64,000 nucleotides of DNA, taken from Apostichopus japonicus. Taxonomy: Eukaryota > Echinodermata > Holothuroidea > Aspidochirotida > Stichopodidae. The stretch spans positions 577,501 through 641,500 of the forward strand of contig NC_092570.1 of NCBI RefSeq assembly GCF_037975245.1. Reading direction: 5' to 3'. A program made the position numbers and the translations under genes. Shown here piece after piece: positions 45,765 to 57,450 of the stretch. The notes under the pieces are model-generated. The model had not been told where the DNA came from. It searched no databases and was given only the letters and a program-made list of their open reading frames with translations. Within the stretch, counting starts at the first letter, position 1; every line of letters starts with the position of its first letter.

Positions 45765-48388
45765 TTAAAATGCCATGGCCAGCCAGCCTGCCATCATCAA
45801 CATGCCACCGTAGGGTGCCACTTTAGTAATCCAGGTGTTTCCAGTCATAGCTCCAATGTAGCAAGTCCCACAGAACAAAATCATTCCTGCACAGAGCAGA
45901 CTGCCAACCTATGAATAGGGGGAAAAAACTGGTTTACTGATGATGTGGAACAAGGAAACAATTGTTAGAATGAAACAAACAGTACTGTCATAACAGTCCC
46001 ATCAAACAGTACTGTCATAACAGTCCCATCAAACAGTACTGTCATAACAGTCCCATCAATCAGTACTGTCATAACTGTCCCATCAAACAGTACTGTCATA
46101 ACAGTCCCATCAAACAGTACTGTCATAACAGTCCCAACAAACAGTACTGTCATAACAGTCCCATCAACCAGTACTGTCATAACAGTCCCATCAAACAGTA
46201 CTGTCATAACAGTCCCATCAAACAGTACTGTCATAACAGTCCCATCAAACAGTACTGTCATAACAGTCCCATCAAACAGTACTGTCATAACAGTCCCATC
46301 AAACAGTACTGTCATAACAGTCCCATCAAACAACGGAACAGACTAAATCTAATACAACCTCTATAGAGTGTTTTTACCGTTGAAGAGCAACTGAAATCAA
46401 GTCGTTGTTTAAGACTTAATGATTGAGGAAAAATGGAAAAAGATATAACTTTTGAACATTTTATAATATAGGCTTCCTTTTCTCAAAATGTACTATAGGA
46501 ACCACACTTTTTAAGTATGTAATGAGTTTTGTTTGAAACAGATCAATTCTAATATAAAATATCAATATTAAAGTTGCACATTTAAAGTTGAGACAATTGG
46601 CACATTCCCTTTGCAAAACCCTTCAATCATTGAAAGAGTGCTAACTCAAAACTCTCAAGGGATAGCAACAAATGCAAGGACCTTGAAGCTAAAAGTTTGA
46701 ATATGAGAATGATTGTACTGACCAAAGTTGGGTGCCTGGTGAGTGGGACAGCCAAGAGTCCGGCAGTGCTGAACATATGGAGAGATTTAGCATTTTCAAA
46801 TACCTGTCAGATACAAAAGATAATAAGTGATTTTACTTTATGAATATGTGGGTAACTAGAAGACACTTGGCATGCAAATTATCCCTCATGTGTTCTTGTA
46901 CAACTCTAAACACACAATGTATCCGACCCTTGGTCAGCTCCCCTCCCCCTTCCCAAGTTCTTCCCCCCCCCCTGCCCTTGGTCTTCTTCCATCCATGGTT
47001 CCTCTCCTTGGTTCCTCTCTTTCTAGATGGTCCCTTTCCAGGTTGATTTTGTCCTTGGTTCTCCACCTCCTTGGATCTCTCTCCTCAGCTGTCCCTCTGG
47101 TTCCGTACCCCTCCCGGCCCTTTGAATGTATCTCATGGTTCCTCGAGGATCACTATTGGAATGATACCCAATTCTTATAAAAGGTACTTACACCTATTTC
47201 TCTATCGTTTGCATTTTTCTTCATTCCTGCAAAGGGGCAAAAAAAATCCTGTGTGTTAAATAACCATTTAAATTATCACGATGCAACCAATTATCCACTT
47301 TTTGTGTTGGTCAACTATTTTAACAAACTGATCAAATATTATGAAAAGCAGAATCACACTAGGATAGCATCCTAAATTTTACACGGTCAATTGGACCTAA
47401 TTCAGTAAAGAGTACATGAATTTGATTCTAAGAATTAATTCTTTCAATCAAATTCATGTGAGGAAATCCTTTATCCAGTCACGTTGTCATAAGATATTAG
47501 TATTTAGGCCTATCACATGATAAAGAGCAACTTGTAAACTTTCAAAACTGTCCACTTTTTACTACATTATTTGACAGATTTTTATAACTAATGATACCAT
47601 TTCCATTCTTTGACATTAAATGCTGACTTTAGGCAGAATATAAATCTTGATATGAAAAACAAAATTGAGTCCTGCTAATGTTTTTCTGTATAGCAATCGA
47701 GGTTTACAAGATTTTTTTTTTCTCTAAATATACTTCCAACTCTGGAATGCTCCTTTAATACTTCAGAGATGGAGTTGGCTCTCCTCTGTGCAAGACTTAA
47801 CAAAATGAATAATACAAGAGAGCACCCTTGGATGACAGTCAACACTATTTGCCATGGAGAAGGTTGAAATGTAATTGTTTAGATGTCATTTGAAACCACA
47901 AAAATCTTCTATTTTCTAATGAATGATTGTGTGAGCACTGCATCTTAGCAACTGAGATAATGGTCTGTTTATTAGACTTATTACTCCAGTCACTTTTGTC
48001 GACAACCCTCCTATTTAAATGGTTATTTCTCAAAAAATAATGTTACAGAAATCCAGCCTGGGCTGATTGACCTGTGCTTTTAACAGTCTACAACATATCA
48101 AATTTACTTTTGAACCTAAAGTCATCCTTTGAAAGGGAATATTTTCTGCACAAGTGATTGATGTGATTTTTCTGAGCTTTAACTCTTGCGTTTCTTTATT
48201 CTAAATCATCACTCCGCCCAGAGGAGACGGGATCGGGTGGGGGGGGGGGGTGGGAGGACTCTTGACTCCACTGGGTATGCAATTGCTTACTTACCATGAT
48301 GCCAGACTGTCCCAAGGATCAATGCTATACAACCAGAAACACCAGCTATACGCACAAAAATGTTTCCAGCCTGAACGAGAGCTGCCAT
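45765..48388 (-). CDS. TMEM256: TMEM256 homolog (DUF423 membrane protein)
   Basis: Small membrane protein of the TMEM256/DUF423 family, whose molecular role is poorly defined. Exons in transcript order: 48388-48295, 47226-47192, 46803-46723 and 45908-45765. All junctions are GT-AG and phases close to 354 bases, or 117 aa plus stop; human TMEM256 is about 113 aa. The N-terminal segment (GVSGCIALILGTVWHHG) corresponds to the GALSGA...GAHG region. Then come DREIGVFENAKSLHMFSTAG, LLAVPLTRHP, a second hydrophobic run (VGSLLCAGMILFCGTCYIGA), and the family ending with APYGGMLMMAGWLAMAF. The ATG has a good context (ctcATGG). An AG at 48396-48397, seven bases upstream, could be an acceptor for a non-coding 5' exon. 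The gene is convergent with TM9SF2 copy B. Intron 3 carries a 27-bp minisatellite. Confidence 0.88.
45968..46332. repeat. 27-bp minisatellite in TMEM256 intron 3
   Basis: About 13 copies of a 27-base unit (aacagtactgtcataacagt plus cccatca) with few variants. It gives an artefactual minus-strand frame. Confidence 0.9.
47414..47459. repeat. 14-bp perfect hairpin in TMEM256 intron 1
   Basis: ACATGAATTTGATT and AATCAAATTCATGT pair across an 18-base loop. Confidence 0.6.
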
Positions 48389-50010
48389 GAGTTTTCTGAA
48401 TTAACCTTTACATGAAAAGCTGCATTGGAAAATGATGAGAACACAGGTTTCACTTTACTTCCATTACTATTGGTGGTTTGTCATTATTTGATGCATTCTC
48501 TGGACATGTGCCTGAGTCTGGGCTGCAAGACATTTTATGCGTCTAAATCTCAAAAATATGAGAACCTGTAGGGAACTGACATCCTGTGGTTTTCTTCGAC
48601 ATTTACATCATTTCTTTATTGACCATTGTAACTCTGATGTAGTAAGAAAATAAACTGCACTGAACTTCTTTTATTTGCTACAAAAACTAAATATTGACAA
48701 AAGCCTTGTTCAACCTTATACATAAATATATACCCATGTTAGTATGAATATACTGTAATATCAACAGACTTACGTTGATTCCATTCCACAGATTCTTAGT
48801 ACTAAAGAAATTATCATTCCTTCTTATGATCAAACTGATTTACAGAGAGGCCTACAGTACAACACTTCAATCTCAACCTCACATGATCAATTTCCACCAT
48901 GTCCCCTCCCCTAAGAGAAAAAGAGGTAACAACATAAAAAAATTAAGATAATGTTAATGCTATACAAATAAGGCCTCTATTTCCCTTTCAACCCATTTTT
49001 TCTAGCATTCCATTGCGGCCAGAAGTGCATGGATTAGTACTAATCATTTCCTATCCTTGAGCCTTAAATTTCTGTAAATATTTGTATAGTGTGTAGGAGG
49101 GGGGGGGCCAATAGTATCATAAACATTCTTTGAAAGAAATTTTTAACCAGCTGCAATGGCAATATGATGACATGGTTTATTTTCAGTTCACACACCTGTG
49201 TACAATATTGCTAAGTTAGGCCTTATTAAGACCTACAATACACTAACAGTACTTCACAAATTCAAAACTATAGAAAGAATAAAAAAAACACATCTCTTAC
49301 ATTGAAATTAAAAATGAATACTGAGACCGACAGCCATAGCATTTTACCCAACCTCCACCATTCAGCCACCCTTCTAGCTACCTTTTCGTAGACTAACGCC
49401 CAAATAACGAGATGATACTACAAGTATGCCTAAGACCTATGACTACATTACGTTCGGTCACGGTTTCGCACATCTAGGCCTATCGGCACTACTTGTAGAC
49501 AGTTAGCAAATATTAGCTTTGACCATATTTTCACCATACGCCAGAAGACTCAGAGAGTCCGAAATGACTTAACACGATCAACTTGCTCCACTCAACATGT
49601 CTTTTCATGAAATTAAATGACATACCAATCACAACGTACTGCACTTTTAGGCCAACTTTTTGAAAGTCAAAAACAATAACAGACTTGAAGTGGGTTGTAC
49701 GTACATATTATATTTCCACTTCGAATGATATCGGAATTGTTTACATCTTGTTGATGTGAGGACTATAAATCACAACAACCACGATCACACTTCCTATTCG
49801 GCGGCGAAGTGACAAAATAATTGAGACCTTCGGATTGGTTGTAGACCGTGGACTATTTATGTGCTTTGATTTGCATCTTGATTTTCTTGTTACTAGTATT
49901 ATACTTTGCATTAACCGTAGAGTATGGTTGATCTGGGATCGTAGTTCAGAAGGAGAAAATCGAGGGAGAGAAACGGACATTTTGGTAACCTCGAAGTGAA
50001 GGTTTACATG

Positions 50011-50040
50011 GTGATGACGTAACTTTTCCGACCAATCATG
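50011..50040 (-). promoter_or_regulatory. Possible promoter elements upstream of TMEM256
   Basis: A CRE/ATF-like TGACGTAA (50015-50022) and a CCAAT box (50032-50036) sit together about 1.6 kb upstream of the TMEM256 start codon. If TMEM256 has a non-coding first exon, as the acceptor at 48396 suggests, this is a reasonable place for its promoter. The link is inference only. Confidence 0.25.
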
Positions 50041-50817
50041 AGCGACTATTTACACTTAATTGCAGACCTGTTTGGGGAAAAAATCGCTGTCGGCCGGGGG
50101 GGGGGGGGCTTTAAACCATCTACTGCAATAAGTCCGATCACTTGTACCTGGGCTATTGATGACGTCATATGTCAGAGGTCAAACCTCAAAGGTAAAAACA
50201 CCGAAAAATTGGTTTTTAGCCGCCATTTTCTCCTTGTCAACATGTAGGAAAAGCTATTAAACCACACGATGTGTTCAAAATGATGAGACGAATGTTAGAA
50301 TAGCACAAAGTTAGGTGTTTAGGATCGGGGTCAAAAGGTCAATTAAGGTCAAATTGTTCAAATTATGCGAAAAAAATGTGTCACGAACTCCTCCTGGCCC
50401 GTAATTTCGATCTAGTTCAAACTAGCTGTGCGAATAAATGGCATACCTTTTAGCAAAATTTGGATGCCAGGAGTAAATTCATGGCGGAGATGAGATATGC
50501 AACTCCATGGATTGCCCTCTCGTGTCATCTTGAACTTTACAACATTTCATGTGACGACAAATCTCTCGATCAGCATGAAATTCGTCAGATGCCAAGTTAC
50601 ATTCTTGTTCGTCAGATAGGGATATTAACTTAACACCGGATTTACTTTTCATGGTTAATCCCTTGCTTCTTAAAATGTCTGCTAATTAAAACTGTTTGTG
50701 GGTTTCATCCACCAGCTTCAAGACTTCCACGAACAACATCAGCCATATGTTTTGATCTATTGTTCATTGTGTTTTTGTTTGTTATGGAAGATCTTTAGTG
50801 GGCGTTTCTTTTTTGAC

Positions 50818-51048
50818 ACCGGAAGTTAGGTTATATATAACTAGCGCTTGAAAGGTCTGTTTCGGGGACCGAGGAGGCCTGTTACCGATATTGTGTAATA
50901 AATCTAAGACAATCACTTTTGCATGTTACATTTCCGCCCCCCCCCCCCACCCAATGAAACATAAACTTGTATTTTCATGGATCCGTATATATTCTGCAAT
51001 AAATTTAACTTTTACGCAGATTGTCAATTAACCAAAAACGCATGCGCA
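50818..51048 (+). promoter_or_regulatory. Candidate promoter with ETS and NRF1-like sites
   Basis: ACCGGAAGT (50818-50826) matches the ETS core. TTATATATAAC (50831-50841) is TATA-like. CGCATGCGCA (51039-51048) matches the NRF1 palindrome. Together they precede a short open exon at 51101, the pattern expected of a housekeeping promoter. No transcript evidence is available. Confidence 0.35.
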
Positions 51049-51100
51049 ATACGACTCCTACTGGATTTTTTCATTCAGTCAGCTTAACAGGAGATTGTAA

Positions 51101-51148
51101 ATGTTACGCAAGGAATACACCAAGAAACCCATATTCGGAATTAAAAAG
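51101..51148 (+). CDS. Candidate first coding exon, gene unrecognised
   Basis: An ATG preceded directly by an in-frame TAA opens 16 codons (MLRKEYTKKPIFGIKK), ending at AAG followed by a GTATTG donor. It lies 53 bases after an NRF1-like site. The peptide is basic and unlike a signal peptide. I do not recognise the protein and could not place its second exon; a short AG-bounded piece near 51272 (GQLIK) is possible. It may be chance. Confidence 0.3.
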
Positions 51149-54100
51149 GTATTGTTATTAACTTCTATCTGTAAAGTAACCATGTTATCTTGTTTGCCTT
51201 GTAATTTATAGGGGCTGTTAATTCTATGTTATTTGTATGTTCCATTCTTCTATGAATTGTTCAGGGACAGCTGATCAAAGGTGAGCCACGTATTGACTAT
51301 TGGCTCACTCTCGTAACTGCATGCCAGTTGCCCGTATTTTCAAACGTAAATGTGTTTTATCATACATATGTTACACGAATGTTGCAATTTCACTCAAAAT
51401 TCGACTCAAGATTGTACGTCACTGGTAGCAATATGTCATATACATACGATTCACGTTATTCCATTGCAGTGAATCAACCTCACTGATAACGTAGTTGTAG
51501 TTTTTTCGTTGTATATTGTGGCAGGCCCTCCGTCCATCTCAGCTTAGTTACTGCCATTTCAGCAGATTTTTGTTGAGCCTAGGCCTCGCTGTCTGTATAG
51601 GTTTATGTACTTACTAAGCGTTGCCGACGATGCAGTGGAAATTTATGTGCATACTACTACTAGGTGTAATGGTAGAATACATTCATTATAGATGGTAAAT
51701 AATAGTTTACCAGGGAAGTATTCAATTTTATGTAGTTGTTGTCAAATTGAACAGAATTCTGTCAAAATCAGACAAGCTGTTAGGAATTTTGCCAAAGTGA
51801 TTCGTCTTAAGTGAGGGGGTGTTACTAAACATATGGCTGAATAAATATGAAACAGATGAACATATGGTTGATTCTTTTAATCTGAAAATTATTTTGGGAG
51901 TTGGGGTGTAGTATTGTATCACATTTTCCTCATCATTTGAAATCATAATTCTTAAAGTTGACATCTCTGAACTATATATAGAATAATTTAGATGTACATA
52001 GGGTAATTACCATATTTTGTTTGTTATTAAGGACACATGGCGAAGTGGCACCCCCTCCCCTTTCAAGAAAAAAACAAGATGTTGAAGGGTGTCTACTAGC
52101 AAAATGGTGCCATATTTGTAGCCTTATACAGGGGTTCCTGCACCTTGAGTGAAACAACATTTCATGATCCAATCAAAAAGTTTAAGTACTTTTTTTGTGC
52201 TGCAAGAAAAATATCCTAGTCAACTACTTATATTTAATTTTGTTCCACAAGAAACAAAATTTGCTGGAATGCCATTTGCAGAAATTCATGGCAAATTTAA
52301 AATCATTATTTTGTGATCTAGGCTATGCAAACTTTCATTGCTTTCCATGACTTCATGCCCTTTTGGGAAATTTTAGCTAGAGTAACATAAACCACAAAGG
52401 TATCTTATCCTTTGATATGTGTTAGGTACGTACAGAAATGCGAGCGTCAGTCTTTTAGTACAGTGCCTCACTTCACACTGCTCATGCTGTCACACATATA
52501 TACATGTTATATATGCTGGGTGCTGTAGGCAATATTAAAAATTCGCCTGTAAGCCAGTAAAAAATATGACATGTCCAGGAAAATCAGGACATCTGAATTA
52601 TGTGCCTAGTTGCTATGCATATATGTACACAGAAAGTTTTTAACCTTGACCTCCCTTATTGCAAGGTTTGCTTGATAGGCTGTTACCTGGTATGAGACAA
52701 TAGTAGAGTTCTTCCAATGTAAATAAAGTTATTCTTCTCATATTGTTTATATCTAATAACATATCTTTTAATAGTCACTGTCAAGGAAAATGATTGGTTG
52801 TTTGTAATAATCATGTGCACCTGGGTGTGCATTAGTTTGAAATTTGACAGTTGTTTGGATTAGTTTTAACAAAATGAGGGAACTATGAGGCAAACTGTTG
52901 AATTGTTCAAATACCATCTGGAGAGAATTGACAAACATGTATACTTTTAGGAGAAATATGAATTGTGTACTATCTAAAAATAACCTTGTTGCTAGAGGAA
53001 TAATTGTAGACTGTGTTCCAGGAAGCTTACAATCGAAAATATAAAATAGCTTGCTTTTTGTTGAAATCTTTACATGCATTTCTTTCAAAATTTATTACTA
53101 GGTTTTACAATATTGAACTTATAATATTTTTTGTAGTTGTGATTATACAATTTTTCATGAAAAGAATGCATTGCAGAGGACTACCATTGTTCTAACCATA
53201 TTTGGAGTAAACCTTTAAGATGTAATGACAACCGAAAATTTATTAGGTTTAACGATATTAATATTATTGTTGTGATTTTACAAATTTGCATGGAAAGGAT
53301 GCATTGTGTGGGACTACCACTTTTAAACCATATTTGAGTAAACCTTTAAGATGGACAAAGGAAGATGTAGCCCAGTTGTGGGCATGGAATTAATCTTGTA
53401 AGGTCAAACTGAAATTTTGTGCCCAATATGCCAACCTCTGTTGTATACCTTCATGACATTTTGAGACATTGCATTATATGGAAATTAATTTCAACCTTGC
53501 TACCTTGCTAAAAAAAAAAAAATAATAAAAAAAAAAAACCTTGCTCAACTGTGACCTGCCCTAGAAAGCTATGTACGCTGAAATCGTGGGTGCATAGTTG
53601 GATCCCTGTGTCAAGTTTCTCAGTATGGAATAATCTTGTTAGTCTATTACTAAAGAAGTTGTTGAATATAACAGGAAGACATTCCTGTACGTTGCACTAT
53701 TTTTATGTAAAGAGTACTGTACACTTTGAATTGTCACACATTTTGTCCACTTGTTCTACATTTCTGTACTTTTCTGAAACAATTGGGTTTAGCCCAAGTT
53801 AATTTAGCGGTACTAAAACTATGAACGTTAACAATCACTGAGTGTGTACTTAATTATAGACTTCCTACAAGAACTTACTGTACCTTCCTGCAGCAGAGAG
53901 AGACAGATTAAGTTCAGGTGATGGACATTTGTGATTATACAGAATAATCCTCATTGACAACCTGTATACATGTTCCCAAATTTCATGTAGGCCCTATTGT
54001 TCCAACACACATGTACATAAATGCAGATGTTTGTAAACAAAGTATCAATATATTCTTTCTAATCTTATCAACCTGAATCTTATTCAACCAACTCTTATCT

Positions 54101-55895
54101 GTAGAGTTGTGGAACATGTTTTGCAATCTTTGTTGTTTTTATAGTATCTTGTAAAAGAATGCATTTTGTTGAAGAATTGAAATAGCAGATCTACAGTGCA
54201 TGTGTGCAGAGTACAGATCTGATAATGTCCGACTCTGTTTAAAAAGGCAGTGTATGATTGTCAAGTTGTAAACTTACTCTGAGTGATTGTGTCAATTTGT
54301 CTTGGTTTATCAATCAGTGTTGGACAACAAAAACAAAAACAAGGCTACAGTGTAGTCAGTGAGGAAGCAACCCACACAGATCTTACAGTGCTTAGCTTGT
54401 TAGACACCACATATAGCCCCTGTTTGACTCTACTACAGTAGGCTGTACTTACAAGCTAGAAGCTTGGCACATCGCATGGAAACTGAAAAGAAATTAACAT
54501 TGATCTATAAGTAAAGACCTTCAGATATTATGGAATCTTCTCTTTAACATAATATTAAACCCATTGAGGTATTAGACCTTGGACTTTGCTTGTGTTGCTA
54601 AATAGGTCAAGTACTATCAGTCATTCTGCAGGAAAGTGCAATGCTTCTGTGAGCAACCTTTTTGTGTATTATTAGGGTTTGCTTTGCAATGTTATCTCAA
54701 GGAGTCTGTCACTTGAACATTGCAGTACATTTGCAAGATTGAAAGATGTACAGCTCTTAAGTTTTGGATCAAGTTGATATACAACTAACAATGTAAAATA
54801 AAATGTCATATGTATGTTTTTACTTCACTACTGGAACTGAAATTTGACTGAACAAGGATATGACATATCACAATGTACATGGTTACATGATTTTGATATA
54901 AGACAGTGCTCAAGAAAACAAAACCACTTGAGAATACAAAATGTCTTATTCTGTATGTGAAATGACCAGTGCCGTAGTCAAGTCCAGCACTTCCAAATGC
55001 AAGTACAGGACACAGCTGTCATGGAAGTCCAATTTTCCACTGTAGTCATGTGTGTATTAAAATGTAGTTAAGCCACTTATCCTACCATACCACTTTCATG
55101 GCTATTTGTCAGCCTCACCATTGATGCAATCTGCTGCCTCTCTTTGGGCACACTTGGCACACTTGTGATTAATAATGACTATATGGCCTGATGCTGCCGC
55201 ACTGTAATCTTGGTTAGCCTGGTTAGGTTCCCAATAATTTCCTTCCTTCCTATGCGGTCATAAAATTCTGTGTAATGTAAGTTTTGTCTAAGTATAAGTT
55301 TTTACTGAATTCAATTTTATTTTATTCAAGTATATAGGTGTATGAATCACTTCTTATGCAACTTGCTTTGGACAGATGCAATGGATGAAACAGATTTGAC
55401 AGAGATCTACTTCATACAAAATGGTTGCCTTTTGTAAAGGGGGAGGGGGGGGGGAGGGCAGTGGTACAGGAGGTACGTCTGAGAGGTAGTGTCAAGTTAC
55501 AGTACTTGTCCAAACCTAAGTAATTCCTAACCCAACTGCGACTAGAATTTTAAATGAGTTTTTCGGTTCTGATTGATAAAGTTCTGAATTTGAATTATTG
55601 TAGTACTTGAGTCAAGATTATATACTTGTAGAGATGGAGGAACATTGAAAGGGGTGGGAGGTGATCAAGGAGGGCTTATGTCTTAGTTATAGTCATTAAA
55701 AAGAGACCTTTTCTGTGTATGAAATGGCTGTTTACATCATTTCAAAAAGGATCATGTTTGGGAAACAGTAGCATGAAATGGGATCCAGGAGATCATATAC
55801 TCCCTATATGGATTATTTGACAGGTTATTGGCACATTGGATAGGTGCTTTCTGAGAAAAGTGTAATGTGAATATTTTCCTAAACCTTCATTGGAA

Positions 55896-55932
55896 CATGG
55901 AGCTATAAATTTATAGCTTTTATAGCTCCATG
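55896..55932. repeat. 14-bp perfect hairpin
   Basis: CATGGAGCTATAAA and its exact complement TTTATAGCTCCATG are separated by nine bases. Confidence 0.6.
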
Positions 55933-56849
55933 ATTGGAACAACTGAGGCCTTGTTCAAATTGAGAACGCAAGGAGGATCAGGATTCTAGTTTACCTAGAG
56001 GGGAGGTAATAAAGCTGACCCTAGGATGCATCCACTTTTTGAGAATGGGTGATAGATCAACATCAAACAATACAGCATTCTAAATACAATTGCGAAAGGT
56101 TACAATGATTGTTTACAAGTCACTCAGCTAGTTGTTGTACTACGGTATGCCAAACCTAAACTTCCAGTCAAGTTTGTTTTTGTGGAGTTGACAAGGACAA
56201 GTAATCGTGTGATCATCTGAGCATTCGCACTACAATCTTGATCACCCCATCATCGGGATGTGAGTCTTCCCAGAAAGGGAAGATCACCATTGGAGGGTCT
56301 GAGTATGCGAGTATTCACACTAGTACCAAGTGACTCGTCTTTGCAGTACCAAATTCCTGTTACCTTCTCAAATGTGAACAAGTCATGTGTGCAGTGTCTT
56401 TCTTATAGTGAGTACAAGAACTATTATTTTGGGAGGAGGGTAAAGGTCATTTGGGCACAGCAGTGGTCCAAATGTCAAAATATCTTTAGAACTTCACCTT
56501 CAAAGGAGATTATATAAATGTGTGGAATTACAGTATACCCAAATGATAAGTAAAATTGAGATCTACAAGTTGGTATAGGTGAAAGCTCATTTAATGTTTG
56601 TAGAAGTCAAGCCCTAAGAAATTTTTGAAGGTCGATCAGGTCTCAATGATGATGTGGAACTTCTAAGGCTGATTTGACTTTTCACATATGTAGTAAAACC
56701 TCCTTGCTGTGATTAGGTGGAGGTGAAAGGTCAGCTTTGCAGTATGAACTTCAGCCAGGGTTAACTTGCAAACTACTCCTGTGCTGATATGTAATATAAT
56801 TTAAAGGCAAGTAACCACTGGGAGGGATTTCCTTCTGGTTATTATTTTT

Positions 56850-57450
56850 GGTTCCTTGATGGAACCTATGCAGTCAGGTTTGTGTGTGTGTGTGTGTGTC
56901 TGTGACACTTGCTTGGGTCCGAGATAACTCAACAACGGAATGATGGATTGCACATACTTGCTAGATGTATTATAGTGAGAAGGTGTGCCCTATTTTTTGC
57001 CCAGTTTTTGATGCTGCCCTTATGAATATTAATGAGGTTATGAGATCAAACAAAAAATCTTTACATTGCAATAACTCTGCAACCTTACGTAAACTTGATT
57101 GTAGCCAAACTCACTTGGTATACAGTTTTATGGTTAAAGCTGCTACATGTAGGCCTAAGTTTTTGGGACCATCTGGGTCCCCAAAACATCTGAGTCCATT
57201 TTTGGGCTGTGTGGGCCCAAAGTTGATTTCCATCTCAAATTGCATTTTGGGACCATTCCTTGGGCCCAAATTTGTGGGCCCAAATTATTTTGGACCATTT
57301 GGGTGCAAAATTTTATTGAACCCAATATTGAGGAGGGACCAAAATGTTAAGTGCAATTACTCCACAAACTTAAATTTAGATTGTATCCAAACTTGAAATA
57401 TATTTGTTGGTTACTCGCTGGTACATGTGGGCATAAATATCATAATATTG
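56850..57450. mobile_element. AGGTCA-family repeat, copy E3
   Basis: It starts with a GGTTCCTTGATGGAACC hairpin and a TG tract, then family words gagataactcaacaacggaa and atgaatattaatgaggttat. A TCAAGGAACT word at 58634 could be its right end, but that is uncertain. Inside, 57160-57310 repeats GGGACC/GGGCCCAAA palindromic words. Confidence 0.45.

Noticed and set aside
53508-53538. Processed pseudogene poly(A) tail
   Set aside because: The A-rich run is flanked by cctTGCT words, but no upstream coding homology is visible.
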